Below, piece after piece: positions 11,368-22,234 of a stretch of 64,000 nt of DNA. Source of the DNA: Streptococcus anginosus (GTDB lineage Bacteria; Bacillota; Bacilli; Lactobacillales; Streptococcaceae); assembly GCF_001697145.1 (NCBI RefSeq), contig NZ_CP012719.1:1584501-1648500 (forward strand). Reading direction: 5' to 3'. Made by a program: the position numbers and the translations under genes. Each line of letters begins with the position of its first letter. The first letter of the stretch is position 1. Below the pieces are notes generated by a model that saw nothing but the letters and a program-made list of their open reading frames with translations, made no database searches and had not been told where the DNA came from.

Positions 11368-11853
11368 ATGACTGATATTACTTTTTGCAAAAAGAAATCT
11401 CGATTTCGTTACAAAGCTGCTGCCGTCATTATTGAAGAAGGCGCGCTTGCTTTTATGACCAATCCAAACGAGGATTATTTTTATCCTTTAGGTGGAGCTG
11501 TTCAGCTAGGAGAAACTTCAGAAGAAGCTATTCTTCGAGAAATTAAGGAAGAAACTGGACAGGACTACGAAATCGATCGATTGCTGTTCATTCACGAAAA
11601 TTTTTTCCAACAAAATTCTGGCAAGTTAGCTGGTCTGAATTGCCATGAAATTTCCTTTTATTACTTGATGAAGTCAAAAGGCCAGCAGTTCCCAAGCTTC
11701 TCTCCTCGTGAAACAGTTGAATGGATTCCACTAGATCGAATGGATGAGTATCAAGCCTACCCAAATTTTCTAGCAAAACTTGTTTCCACACAACCAACTG
11801 GTATCAAGCGCGTCATCACCAAAGATGAAAAACACACAATTTTATCCTTATAA
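11368..11853 (+). CDS. NUDIX hydrolase
   Basis: A 161-residue NUDIX-fold pyrophosphohydrolase. The full Nudix box lies at residues 42-64 (GGAVQLGETSEEAILREIK then EETG), with the metal-binding Glu residues intact. The substrate (a nucleoside diphosphate derivative) cannot be told from sequence. It is divergent from truA and convergent with dnaJ, sharing a bidirectional terminator. A GGAGG site precedes the ATG. Confidence 0.88.
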   Translation: MTDITFCKKKSRFRYKAAAVIIEEGALAFMTNPNEDYFYPLGGAVQLGETSEEAILREIKEETGQDYEIDRLLFIHENFFQQNSGKLAGLNCHEISFYYLMKSKGQQFPSFSPRETVEWIPLDRMDEYQAYPNFLAKLVSTQPTGIKRVITKDEKHTILSL

Positions 11854-11856
11854 TAT

Positions 11857-11884
11857 AAAAGAGCAGCGTCAAACTGCTCTTTTC
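11857..11884. terminator. Bidirectional terminator between the NUDIX gene and dnaJ
   Basis: Perfect AAAGAGCAG / CTGCTCTTT stem with A-rich and T-rich flanks, sitting between the two convergent stop codons. Confidence 0.85.
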
Positions 11885-13018
11885 TTATTGCTCAAAGGCA
11901 TCTTTCATTTTATCAAAGAAACCTTTTTTCTTCGGATTGACTTTCATATCACCAGCTTCTGCAAACTCTTTCAACGCTGCTTTTTGTTTGTCGTTAAGTC
12001 CTGTCGGTGTTACAACATTGACTGTGACATACTGGTCTCCCATGCTGCCGCCACGAAGGCTCGGTGCTCCCTTTCCACGCAGGCGGAAGCGTTTGCCGGT
12101 TTGTGTTCCCTCTGGAATGGTTAATTCCACATCACCGTGAACGGTTGGTATTTCCACGCTGTCACCTAAAGCTGCTTGAACGAAATTGAGATTGAGCTTA
12201 TAATAAATGGTTGATCCATCCCGCTCAAACTTATCACTTGATTCCACCTGAACGACGACATATAGATCTCCGTACGGTCCACCGTTGAAACCGGCCTCCC
12301 CTTGACCAGACAAGCGAACTTGTTGACCAGTTTCAACACCTGCAGGGATTTTTACATGAACACTATGGGCTTGTTTTTCATGTCCTGTTCCATGGCAGGT
12401 TTGGCAAGGGTCTTTGATTTCTTGTCCGCGCCCATGGCAGACATCACAAGTGACTTGACGACGCATCATTCCAAGTGGGGTTTGCGTATCCACATTGATG
12501 ACACCAGATCCGTGACAGCGACTACAAGTTATTGGACTAGTTCCCGGTTTCGCACCAGAGCCATGACAAGTATGGCAAGTCGCCTCACGATTGTATTTAA
12601 TTTCTTTATCTGTACCAAAAATCGCTTCTTCAAACTTAAGGTTGACCCGATATTGAAGATCATCTCCTTGACGAGGTGCGTTGGGATTGCGACTTGCACC
12701 ACCTCCACCAAAGAAGCTAGAAAAAATATCTTCAAAACCTCCAAAGCTAGAACCGTCAAAGCCACCAAAACCGCCAGCTCCACCGCCGAAGCCTCCGTTA
12801 GCTCCCGCAGCACCATATTGGTCATAGGCTGCCCGTTTTTGCTCATCACTCAAGGTTTCATAGGCCTCTTGGACTTCCTTGTATTTCTCTTCAGCACCCG
12901 GTTCTTTATTGATGTCTGGGTGATATTTCTTTGATAATTTCCGATAGGCTTTCTTAATCTCATCCTGAGATGCGTTTTTTGAAACGCCTAAACGGTCATA
13001 AAATTCTGTATTGTTCAT
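11885..13018 (-). CDS. dnaJ: Chaperone DnaJ
   Basis: Hsp40 co-chaperone, 377 residues, stimulating the DnaK ATPase. The J domain carries HPD at residues 33-35. A Gly/Phe-rich linker ([15 protein letters not shown]) follows. Four CxxCxGxG zinc repeats lie at about 145-210 ([32 protein letters not shown]), followed by the substrate-binding C-terminal domains. It is the last gene of the hrcA-grpE-dnaK-dnaJ group but is separated from dnaK by 454 bases. Confidence 0.98.
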   Translation of the reverse strand: MNNTEFYDRLGVSKNASQDEIKKAYRKLSKKYHPDINKEPGAEEKYKEVQEAYETLSDEQKRAAYDQYGAAGANGGFGGGAGGFGGFDGSSFGGFEDIFSSFFGGGGASRNPNAPRQGDDLQYRVNLKFEEAIFGTDKEIKYNREATCHTCHGSGAKPGTSPITCSRCHGSGVINVDTQTPLGMMRRQVTCDVCHGRGQEIKDPCQTCHGTGHEKQAHSVHVKIPAGVETGQQVRLSGQGEAGFNGGPYGDLYVVVQVESSDKFERDGSTIYYKLNLNFVQAALGDSVEIPTVHGDVELTIPEGTQTGKRFRLRGKGAPSLRGGSMGDQYVTVNVVTPTGLNDKQKAALKEFAEAGDMKVNPKKKGFFDKMKDAFEQ

Positions 13019-13472
13019 ATAAGATACTAAGAGCGAACAGAAAGCGACTGAAATTTAGGAAACCGACAAGAAATCCTGATTTCTTAAGAGGTTTATCTAA
13101 TTTCCGAGCTTTCCGCTCGTGTTCAATTCCATGAACACTCTTTGTTCCTTTCTGTTATTGTTACGAAACAAACCAATATTTAGGTTGGGTTCAGTTCCTC
13201 TTTATCCAAAAACAGAGGTTGGTTTATCAACCCCTGAATTTATCTGTTACAAATCGGCTACAAGTAAGATTGAGCAAGCACTAAATTATAATCCGCAATC
13301 GTTCTTGCCAAGATGTGACAAAGGAGGTTTCAGGATTTTCCTGAAGCACTCCTGTCTCATCGTTACGATGGGAGAAAGCAAAGACGATTTTTTCTTTGTT
13401 TTCGATCTAGTAAGCCGCCTAGCTTGACCGCCTTATAGCGGCAAGCGTTAGCAGATGAGCTGCTTTGGCGTC
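13019..13472. other. Long dnaK-dnaJ intergenic region
   Basis: No convincing gene in these 454 bases. A small perfect hairpin, TTCAGGA TTT TCCTGAA, lies at 13329-13345. On the minus strand TTGGCA and TATAAT with a 15-base spacer lie near 13290-13320 and might form a weak promoter for dnaJ. A short GCCGCTATAAGGCGG hairpin follows the dnaK stop on the minus strand. The 102-residue plus-strand frame here has no family resemblance. Confidence 0.5.
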
Positions 13473-15323
<1,851 letters not shown>

Positions 15324-15517
15324 TTAGAATTTCTTTTTTGATACTCTTCTTAAGTGGCGGCGTCATCAGAGCTTGATTAAGTCAATCTCTTTATTAAAGT
15401 TTGCGCAGAGAGCACCACGGTGAAGAGTGTCGCTAATTGTTCGCTTCGCTCACGGTTTAGCAGAGCGAAAATATATTTTCTTTCTTCATAGTTTACCGTC
15501 GTTTCGGACGAGATTTT

Positions 15518-16048
15518 TTATTCTGCTACTACTACCATAGCTGGTCTTAGGAGACGTTCATGGAGTTTATAGCCCTTTTGGAAGACTTGTGCGATGCTTC
15601 CAGCTGGGTGATCATCATCTGCCGGCACCGTCTGAATAGCCATATGGAAGTTGTGATCAAACTCACCGTCTATCGGAACCTCTTCAATTCCTTCATCTTT
15701 AAGAGCGGCAATCAAACTTTCCTGTACCATTTCTAGCCCTTTTCGGACATCATCAGTCAATCCTTCAACTGCCAAGGCACGTTCTAAGTTGTCCAGCGAA
15801 GGAAGGATTGCTTTCCCTAAGTCTTGGCTACGATATTTCTGCAATTGTTGACGTTCTTCATTTGCTCGGCGCTGAATATTTTGCATTTCAGCAGCTGCAC
15901 GAAGATATTTGTTTTCAAATTCGTCTGCGCGCTCATTCGCCAAGTCCAATTCAGACTTCTCAGGAGCTACCTCTGTTGTTTCTTCAGACGTTTCTTCTAC
16001 TGAAACGTCCTCTTTTTTTACTTCTTCTTGCTGTTTTTCTTCTGCCAC
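15518..16048 (-). CDS. grpE: Nucleotide exchange factor GrpE
   Basis: Nucleotide exchange factor for DnaK, 176 residues. An acidic disordered N-terminus ([18 protein letters not shown]) precedes a long coiled coil (about 35-85) and the C-terminal beta domain ([31 protein letters not shown]), which is the family signature. It lies 60 bases after hrcA and 212 bases before dnaK, whose leader has no obvious gene. Confidence 0.98.
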   Translation of the reverse strand: MAEEKQQEEVKKEDVSVEETSEETTEVAPEKSELDLANERADEFENKYLRAAAEMQNIQRRANEERQQLQKYRSQDLGKAILPSLDNLERALAVEGLTDDVRKGLEMVQESLIAALKDEGIEEVPIDGEFDHNFHMAIQTVPADDDHPAGSIAQVFQKGYKLHERLLRPAMVVVAE

Positions 16049-16108
16049 TAGGCACCTCCTTATGATCTTTTGATTATTTTTCTATCTATAGCTATCAGCT
16101 TTGTCGCC

Positions 16109-17143
16109 TTAATGCACTTCATAATGATTGCTACTCAGATATCTATAAAAATCTGTGAGCTTCATCGTTAAAACGCGATTGACAACATTGAGTTGACTGA
16201 CAACTCGCTGATAATCTAAATTGACTGGTCCAATGACCGCTAGCATGCCAAATCCCCGGTAAGGAATGAGAAATTTGCTAGAGATGAGCGTCAAATTCGC
16301 CAGACTACTTTCTCTGCTATCCGCCACGCGCACCGTCTGCATTTGATCTTCAGCTAAACTATCTCGAATTTCAAAAGCCACTTTTTGCGGTTGGTCAAAG
16401 AATTGATAACTCTTTAGATCTGAAAAATTTAGCAACTTCACCTTACCAGATACAATGACATTTTCTTTGAAAATATCACTAAAGATATGCTCGAAAAGAT
16501 CCATAACATTATCGGTCGTTGTAAAATAACGCTGAATAATTTGTGGAATCTCTGTCCGAATCTTATAGTGAATATCAAGAACTGTCTGTCCTAAGAAACG
16601 CTCTTGTATCAATTCTTTCAGCTGAATCAAATCACCTCGCAAGAAATTACGGGGAATCATGAATTGGCTGGTAATCGTATTGGATTCATCCAAAGTAAAG
16701 ACTGCTAAAGCTGTATGCTGGCTGAGAATCACAATGTCAAAAGCTGTCAAGCGTTGTTGACTCGGTTCTACATCAAGTGCTACCACCGTACATCCACTTA
16801 GCATTGAAAGAACGTCTGCTGCCTGTTGAAGAACATCCTCTAGTTTGAAGAATTCACGGTCAAATGCCTTGATTACTTCATAGAGTTCATTTTCAGCAAG
16901 ACGATCAAAGGAAAGGGAATGTTTGACAAAGTATTGAAAACCCGCAACACTTGGCTTGCGTCCACTTGATGTGTGTGCTTTTTCCAAAAGCCCCTGCTTT
17001 TCAAGAACAGCCATGTCATTACGAATCGTCGCGCTGCTAGACTGGATTGATTCTTGTAGGGCTTTAGATCCGACTGGCTCATGGGTCTTTGTAAAGATGT
17101 CAATAATCAAGTTTAAAATCTCATTCTGACGTTCCGTTACCAT
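16109..17143 (-). CDS. hrcA: Heat-inducible transcription repressor HrcA
   Basis: Repressor of class I heat-shock genes that binds CIRCE, 344 residues. The N-terminal winged helix shows [23 protein letters not shown] and [18 protein letters not shown]. The C-terminal region contains [18 protein letters not shown]. It is the first gene of the heat-shock operon, and two CIRCE sites flank its promoter, giving autorepression that depends on GroEL and temperature. Confidence 0.97.
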   Translation of the reverse strand: MVTERQNEILNLIIDIFTKTHEPVGSKALQESIQSSSATIRNDMAVLEKQGLLEKAHTSSGRKPSVAGFQYFVKHSLSFDRLAENELYEVIKAFDREFFKLEDVLQQAADVLSMLSGCTVVALDVEPSQQRLTAFDIVILSQHTALAVFTLDESNTITSQFMIPRNFLRGDLIQLKELIQERFLGQTVLDIHYKIRTEIPQIIQRYFTTTDNVMDLFEHIFSDIFKENVIVSGKVKLLNFSDLKSYQFFDQPQKVAFEIRDSLAEDQMQTVRVADSRESSLANLTLISSKFLIPYRGFGMLAVIGPVNLDYQRVVSQLNVVNRVLTMKLTDFYRYLSSNHYEVH

Positions 17144-17188
17144 GACATCACCCCTTTCAGCTTTCAGCTGGAATATGAGATTTTCTTT

Positions 17189-17215
17189 TTAGCACTCTAA
17201 ACACCTGAGTGCTAA
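17189..17215 (-). promoter_or_regulatory. CIRCE operator 1 (downstream of the hrcA promoter)
   Basis: Perfect TTAGCACTC-N9-GAGTGCTAA inverted repeat, between the promoter and hrcA. It is the binding site of HrcA. Confidence 0.97.
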
Positions 17216-17226
17216 CCTATGATTCT

Positions 17227-17254
17227 ATTATACACGGTTCATTTTTAAAGTCAA
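17227..17254 (-). promoter_or_regulatory. Promoter of the hrcA operon
   Basis: Minus strand TTGACT (17254-17249), 16-base spacer, TATAAT (17232-17227). It sits exactly between the two CIRCE copies. Confidence 0.9.
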
Positions 17255-17271
17255 GACAAAAACTCAAAAAA

Positions 17272-17298
17272 TTAGCACTCTTTTAAAAAGAGTGCTAA
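17272..17298 (-). promoter_or_regulatory. CIRCE operator 2 (upstream of the hrcA promoter)
   Basis: A second perfect TTAGCACTC-N9-GAGTGCTAA, 17 bases upstream of the -35 box. Two operators on either side of one promoter suggest tight repression, possibly by looping or cooperative HrcA binding. Confidence 0.95.
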
Positions 17299-17415
17299 AA
17301 ATCAGTCTAAGGACCTACAAAATATCTTATAGAAGATGTTATAAATCTTAAACTTTCCTCAATGTTAAATAAAACCGCAGCAAATTCACACGAATTGCAC
17401 TACTAAAAACGACTC

Positions 17416-18105
17416 TTACTCAATCTCATCCAGTATTTTCTTGCCAACCTCACGATAAGACATATCTCCAATGCAGTCAACTGTAAACTGACCATTCTCG
17501 TATTCAATGACGGTCACACTCCCATTGTCTAAACCATGTGGTCTTGTTTGGTCAATGAGGTACACAAATGTTCCAATGGTCATACCGTGGCTAACAATCA
17601 GTGCATTGCCTCCACCAGCAGCTTCGATTTCCTTGGCAATATCTGAAAATCCTTCCCAAATACGGCTACTCAATTTTTTCCAACTCTCAGCCCAACCAGC
17701 TGTATCAACTTCTACCAAGCCTTCAGCCAGCTCAGGGTAACTCAATTGATGAACATGCTCTACATTGAAAACACGGGGCATCACTCCCATAAACAGCTCA
17801 CCATCGTAAGCTCCATCGAAACTACCAAAACACCATTCGCGAATTCGCTTATCTGTGCGATAAGGAATGCGCCCTGTCAAGTCAAGTTCTTCTAAAATAA
17901 TCCCCATGGTTTGAATTGTCCGCCCGCTATCGCTAGAAAAAGCTTTTTTGAATGGAAGTCCTGACTCGCGAAGCCCAATTCCTAGCTCACGAATGCCACG
18001 TTCTCCTGCAGCGGTCAAAGGCGTATCAGACCAGCCTTGTGCCCGACCGATTGTATTAAACATGGTCTTCCCATGGCGAACAATGTATAATCTTGTTTTT
18101 GCCAT
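17416..18105 (-). CDS. Histidine phosphatase family protein (phosphoglycerate-mutase-like), copy 1
   Basis: A 229-residue member of the histidine phosphatase superfamily. The phospho-acceptor His11 is in YIVRHGKTMFNTIGRAQGW, and the second His is in SHGMTIGTFVYL (about residue 172). Substrate unknown; such proteins are often annotated phosphoglycerate mutase but are more likely phosphatases. It is a tandem paralogue of the gene at 18241-18936, with about the same length and almost the same N-terminal 60 residues. A 135-base gap separates the two. Confidence 0.88.
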   Translation of the reverse strand: MAKTRLYIVRHGKTMFNTIGRAQGWSDTPLTAAGERGIRELGIGLRESGLPFKKAFSSDSGRTIQTMGIILEELDLTGRIPYRTDKRIREWCFGSFDGAYDGELFMGVMPRVFNVEHVHQLSYPELAEGLVEVDTAGWAESWKKLSSRIWEGFSDIAKEIEAAGGGNALIVSHGMTIGTFVYLIDQTRPHGLDNGSVTVIEYENGQFTVDCIGDMSYREVGKKILDEIE

Positions 18106-18240
18106 ATTTTACCTCCGTTTTTCTTACTATATTATATCATTTTTTGCAGAAAATCGTTTGAGAGATGAAAGAAAAATCAGGAGTAAGATGAAAGCCACAA
18201 TTCGTGAAAATCAACTTTTCTCACATTCCCGTTTTTGCGA

Positions 18241-18936
18241 TTATTTCTGCCCTTCCAATATCTTAGCACCTACTTGGCGATAAGACATGTCTCCTAACGC
18301 TTGAATGGTGAATTTCCCATTTTCATACTCCACGACCGTTACACTGCCATTTTGTACGCCAGGATTTAAAATAATAGACGGATCAATCAAACAAGTAAAG
18401 GCACCGATTGTCATGCTGTGGCTGACGACAAGAGCATTGCCCCCACCAGCAGCTTCTACCTCTTGCGCAATAGCTGTGAAACCATCTAGAATACGTCCAC
18501 TAAGCTTTTCCCAAGGTTCTGCCCAGCCAGCTGTATCCACTTCGACTAGACCGTCTGCTAATTCCTGCAAGGTTAGTTTCTTATAGTCTTCAACATCCAG
18601 CACTCGTGGAATCACGCCATGAAACAGATCGCCACCATAAGCACCGTCGAAACTGCCAAAACACCATTCGCGGATTCGCTTGTCAAAGGTATAAGGAATT
18701 TTGCCTGTTAAACCGAGCTCTTCAAGGACAATCCCCATGGTCTGAATTGTCCGCCCAGAATCGCTGGAAAAAGCTCTTGTAAATGTAAGTCCTGATTCTC
18801 GCAAACCAATTCCTAATTCATGGATGCCACGTTCCCCTTCAGCCGTAAGCGGCGTATCACTCCAACCTTGCGCCCGACCAATTGTATTAAACATCGTTTT
18901 TCCATGACGAATAATGTATAATTTCGTTTTTGCCAT
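18241..18936 (-). CDS. Histidine phosphatase family protein (phosphoglycerate-mutase-like), copy 2
   Basis: A 231-residue paralogue of the preceding gene with His11 in YIIRHGKTMFNTIGRAQGW. The second catalytic region reads SHSMTIGAF, so the residue after the catalytic His changes from Gly to Ser. The specificity loop (GGDLFHGVIPRVLDVEDYKK) differs most between the copies, pointing to diverged substrates. The start has AAAGGAGATTG before the ATG. Confidence 0.88.
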   Translation of the reverse strand: MAKTKLYIIRHGKTMFNTIGRAQGWSDTPLTAEGERGIHELGIGLRESGLTFTRAFSSDSGRTIQTMGIVLEELGLTGKIPYTFDKRIREWCFGSFDGAYGGDLFHGVIPRVLDVEDYKKLTLQELADGLVEVDTAGWAEPWEKLSGRILDGFTAIAQEVEAAGGGNALVVSHSMTIGAFTCLIDPSIILNPGVQNGSVTVVEYENGKFTIQALGDMSYRQVGAKILEGQK

Positions 18937-18949
18937 TTCAATCTCCTTT

Positions 18950-19137
18950 TCAAAAGAAGAAGCTGGGACAAAAGTGCTCAGCTTCCTTTGCTTATATAGT
19001 CATAATTATAAGACGCAGTGGTTGAGTGGACTCTAATACGTTGATAAATCAACTTTTACAGTCCTACTCAACCGTGCGGAGGTGGGACGATGAAATCAAG
19101 TTTCTACGAAACTACTGATTTCTGTCCCACTCTCATT
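18950..19137. repeat. Intergenic repeat unit with GGGAC ends
   Basis: Gene-free stretch bounded by a GAAGCTGGGACA...TGCTCAGCTTC hairpin on the left and GGTGGGACGATGAAATC...GATTTCTGTCCCACT on the right. A similar composition with GGGAC and GTCTCACTCCC ends recurs at about 54806-55088. This looks like a dispersed streptococcal intergenic repeat that also acts as a terminator for the PFL gene. Confidence 0.5.
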
Positions 19138-20475
19138 TTAATTTTTAAAACTATGAATCGGTGCTGGAATTTGTCCACCACGCGCGATAAAATCAGCTGA
19201 TGAAGCTTTATTGACTCTCATCACTGGTGCCGTCCCTAAAAGACCGCCAAACTCAATCATGTCGCCTTCTTTTCCTTTTGGAATAATTCGTACCGCTGTT
19301 GTCTTTTGATTGATAACACCGATAGCGGCTTCGTCGGCAATCATGGCAGCAATGGTTTCAGAAGGCGTGTCTGCTGGAATGGCAATCATATCCAATCCAA
19401 CCGAGCAAATTGCGGTCATGGCCTCTAATTTTTCTAAATTGAGGGAACCGTTTTGAACCGCTGCTATCATACCTTCGTCCTCTGATACAGGAATAAAGGC
19501 ACCTGATAGACCACCAACCTGATTGCAAGCCATGACGCCACCTTTTTTGACTTGGTCATTAAGCAAAGCCAAAGCTGCCGTCGTTCCATGCGTACCGACC
19601 GTTTCCAATCCCATTTCTTCCAAAACACGAGCGACAGAATCCCCAACAGCTGGCGTTGGTGCCAAACTTAAATCAACAATTCCAAATTTCACACCTAGGC
19701 GCTCACTAGCCATCTGTCCGACAAGCTGACCGATCCGAGTGATTTTAAAAGCTGTTTTCTTGACTGTTTCCGCCACTACATCAAAACTTTCGCCGCGAAC
19801 TTTTTCAAGGGCACGTTTGACGACACCAGGTCCTGACACACCTACATTGATGACGACATCAGCTTCGCCAACGCCATGAAAGGCCCCAGCCATAAAAGGA
19901 TTATCCTCGACCGCATTAGCAAAGACAACCAGTTTCGCTGCCCCCATGTCAGAAAGTTCTGCAGTTTCTTTGATAACACGTCCCATATCTGCAACCGCCG
20001 TCATGTTAATCCCAGACTTGGTGGACCCAATATTAACAGATGAGCAAACCTTATCAGTCTCCGCTAAAGCTCGCGGAATGGAACGGATAAGGATTTCATC
20101 TCCTTTTTGATAACCCTTTTGCACCAGAGCAGAAAAACCACCGATAAAGTCAACACCGATTTCTTTTGCTGCTCGATCCAGCGCTTTTGCTAGAGGCACA
20201 TAGTCATCACTATCTGTCGCAGCGCCAATCAAGGAAATCGGGGTCACCGATACACGTTTGTTGACAATGGGAATGCCCAGCTCCGCAGCTATTTCATCAC
20301 CAACTGCCACCAAATCTTGAGCTTTCGTGGTGATTTTTTGATAGATTTTTTCCGCTGCTCGCTCAATATCCGTATCAATACAGTCGAGAAGTGAAATTCC
20401 CATGGTAATCGTCCGAATATCAAAATTCTGCTCCTCAATCATGGAAATGGTTTCAGTAACTTGCTTTATATCCAT
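19138..20475 (-). CDS. PFL family protein (UPF0210 / DUF711)
   Basis: A 445-residue protein of the DUF711/UPF0210 family, distantly related to pyruvate formate-lyase but without the glycyl-radical loop in the usual form. Family features include [38 protein letters not shown] and [16 protein letters not shown]. The function is unknown. It is translated with the small ACT-domain gene 12 bases upstream, an association conserved in Firmicutes that suggests the ACT protein senses a ligand for it. Confidence 0.88.
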   Translation of the reverse strand: MDIKQVTETISMIEEQNFDIRTITMGISLLDCIDTDIERAAEKIYQKITTKAQDLVAVGDEIAAELGIPIVNKRVSVTPISLIGAATDSDDYVPLAKALDRAAKEIGVDFIGGFSALVQKGYQKGDEILIRSIPRALAETDKVCSSVNIGSTKSGINMTAVADMGRVIKETAELSDMGAAKLVVFANAVEDNPFMAGAFHGVGEADVVINVGVSGPGVVKRALEKVRGESFDVVAETVKKTAFKITRIGQLVGQMASERLGVKFGIVDLSLAPTPAVGDSVARVLEEMGLETVGTHGTTAALALLNDQVKKGGVMACNQVGGLSGAFIPVSEDEGMIAAVQNGSLNLEKLEAMTAICSVGLDMIAIPADTPSETIAAMIADEAAIGVINQKTTAVRIIPKGKEGDMIEFGGLLGTAPVMRVNKASSADFIARGGQIPAPIHSFKN

Positions 20476-20487
20476 TTTTCACCTCTA

Positions 20488-20754
20488 TTAGATATTGTAC
20501 ATAGCGTCAAAAATCGCTGCACTTTGAATGTTAATTTTGACATTGAGTGTATTGCCAAAGGCTTCAAATTCATTGCGCAGTTCTGTAAAATCTTTCTTTT
20601 CTTCACTAGAAACGACTGCCATCATAGTGAAGAATTCATCTAAAACAGTCTGCGAAATGTCATCAATATTCAACCCAAGCTCTGCAATTTTGCTCGAAAC
20701 TCCTGCCACAATCCCCGTTCTATCTTTGCCAACAACCGTAATAATCGCTTTCAT
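20488..20754 (-). CDS. ACT domain protein (UPF0237)
   Basis: A single 88-residue ACT domain (VVGKDRTGIVAGVSSKIAEL, NIDDISQTVLDEFFTMMAVV). Such domains usually bind an amino acid or small ligand. It forms a two-gene operon with the DUF711 protein. A GCF-like role has been suggested for relatives, but nothing in the sequence proves it here. Confidence 0.88.
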   Translation of the reverse strand: MKAIITVVGKDRTGIVAGVSSKIAELGLNIDDISQTVLDEFFTMMAVVSSEEKKDFTELRNEFEAFGNTLNVKINIQSAAIFDAMYNI

Positions 20755-20865
20755 TTTTTTACTCCAATCAACATCCTTTTTCCTATTGTAGCATAAGTAA
20801 AGGAAATTTGCATAAACCGAAAGAGAAAAATACGACTTTTGCCCTTAAGCTCTGCTTAATCGTTA

Positions 20866-21026
20866 TCAATTGATTGTTGATTCTTTCCAATGAATACTAC
20901 AATCCAGCACTTGTTGTTTTTCTTCTTGATGACGCCCCTCGATCTGGTCAATCAAAATCTTGGTTGCCTGCTGGCCTTCTTCAAAAGCTGGTTGGCCTTG
21001 TCGTGATACTCGGCGAAGATAAGCTC
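20866..21026 (-). pseudogene. C-terminal remnant of a LacI/GalR-type regulator
   Basis: Minus-strand translation ending at 20866 reads RQGQPAFEEGQQATKILIDQ followed by IEGRHQEEKQQVLDCSIHWK and ESTIN-stop. This has the shape of the extreme C-terminus of LacI-family regulators (QP.YE.G..A...L...I.G). Only about 50 residues remain, an in-frame stop lies just upstream, and no DNA-binding domain is found nearby. It is read as the stump of a deleted sugar regulator. Confidence 0.5.
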
Positions 21027-21184
21027 GTCATCTCGGTCAACGGACTGAACGAAAACTCGTTCACTTCATCCGAGGGTCGGACAGGCTACCCGAAAACTGG
21101 TTTGCTCTGTCCTAAAGCGTTTTGTCAAGTATCTTTTTGATTTATTGATGCTTTTTCTTTTGACCTCATTCCCATTTTGAGCAA

Positions 21185-21222
21185 GAAAAACAGTAAACCA
21201 TTTTTTTGATTTACTGTTTTGT
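21185..21222 (-). terminator. Terminator after the TfoX-like gene
   Basis: AAAACAGTAAA / TTTACTGTTTT stem with a T-rich loop. Near-identical stems recur at 29131-29164 and 30550-30588, each just after a cargo gene. Confidence 0.75.
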
Positions 21223-21284
21223 AATTTGCTATATTATTGTTTTTATTTAATTATTTAATTTCAACAAACTGAAGTTTGTCAATC

Positions 21285-21599
21285 TCATTTGGCTTTCTTA
21301 GGTTTCTTCTCGGGCAGTTCCGTATACATTCCTCCCAGTAATCCTACAATCAAATTCGCATCCTCAAATTTGTCGAATACGTGCATCAGAGTCTTTGACC
21401 CTTCATACGGATAACGCAGTTCTGAATCTGCAAGAAGTCTGTCCGATGTCGGCGTTCTCTTTAAAAACAGTTCATTATTACAAATGTCACCTATCAGCTT
21501 ACCATTAAAATATACAAGGTATCCGCCCATCATGGATTTTATGGTAATATCACCAACTGTAGAAAAACATTCACGTACATATTCGTTAAATTCATTCAC
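21285..21599 (-). CDS. TfoX/Sxy N-terminal-domain protein
   Basis: A 104-residue protein matching the TfoX N-terminal domain (IKSMMGGYLVYFNGKLIGDI, ELFLKRTPTSD, MYTELPEKK). In Gammaproteobacteria TfoX activates competence, but stand-alone N-terminal-domain proteins in Firmicutes have no proven role. The frame extends to 21614, but GGAGG lies inside that extension and is ideally placed for GTG at 21599, which I choose. Its codon use and terminator match those of the cargo genes near 29-31 kb rather than its streptococcal neighbours, suggesting transfer. Confidence 0.75.
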   Translation of the reverse strand: MNEFNEYVRECFSTVGDITIKSMMGGYLVYFNGKLIGDICNNELFLKRTPTSDRLLADSELRYPYEGSKTLMHVFDKFEDANLIVGLLGGMYTELPEKKPKKAK

Positions 21600-21873
21600 T
21601 ATGATTCCTCCCACAAATTCTAATTTATTTACGCCGCTTCACTATTACTTCTTTATTGATTGCTGTCAACTCTAAAACCGAGAGTCATACCATACTATTT
21701 TTTCACATAGTGAATTTCTCATAATATCCCACCTTCCTAAAATCTTTAATATATATGCTATCATACCACTTTTAAGACAATTTCCCCATCGTCAAATTTC
21801 CTACTCGCTCCCAGAAATCGATACAAAGACAATCTACTTTTTCTTCATTCTTTTTAAAATGTATAATCTTTAA

Positions 21874-21982
21874 CTACTTATCTTGAAAGATTTCCTTGCT
21901 ATCAGGGGCAAAGAATATTTCAGTTGCAAAAGTCTTATCTCTAACCTTCTTCATTAGAACATTGTCAGACTTTCGAGGTGAA
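21874..21982 (-). pseudogene. Orphan protein tail related to the one at 30198-30283
   Basis: Open minus-strand fragment ending SDNVLMKKVRDKTFATEIFF, APDSKEIFQDK-stop. The ending TFxTEIxFxxxSKExFQDK is repeated at 30198-30283. No start is visible. The family is unrecognised; it may be the tail of a DUF3847-type small protein. It lies upstream of the TfoX-like gene on the same strand. Confidence 0.5.
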
Positions 21983-22101
21983 GTTTATTCTTTGATAGTC
22001 TTTAGTGTGTGCTTTGGGATTTTCTGCTATTCAATTCCTGCCAAAATTCATTACATATCTATTTATTTTGATACATTTCTATTTTTTGTCTACACTTTTG
22101 A

Positions 22102-22130
22102 TTGAAACCGTTTACACTTTCTGGTATACT
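22102..22130 (+). promoter_or_regulatory. Promoter with an overlapping cre (CcpA) box for the carboxypeptidase gene
   Basis: TTGAAA (22102-22107), 17-base spacer, TATACT (22125-22130) with an extended TG. TGAAACCGTTTACA at 22103-22116 fits the cre consensus TGWAANCGNTNWCA at every position and covers the -35 box, so CcpA bound there would block transcription when preferred sugar is plentiful. Confidence 0.8.
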
Positions 22131-22234
22131 ATCTTTGTATACTTCAAATAATAAGGGGAGAAAAATAACAGAGAATAACTAAGAGCTATTTTCGTTATTT
22201 TTGGTGCCCTCAAATTTCATAAAGGAGGTTTCTT

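Noticed and set aside
12302-12934. A 210-residue plus-strand frame inside dnaJ
   Set aside because: Antisense of the Gly/Phe and zinc-finger region of DnaJ; no own signals.
13119-13427. A 102-residue plus-strand frame between dnaK and dnaJ
   Set aside because: No ribosome-binding site in the right place, unusual composition, no family resemblance.
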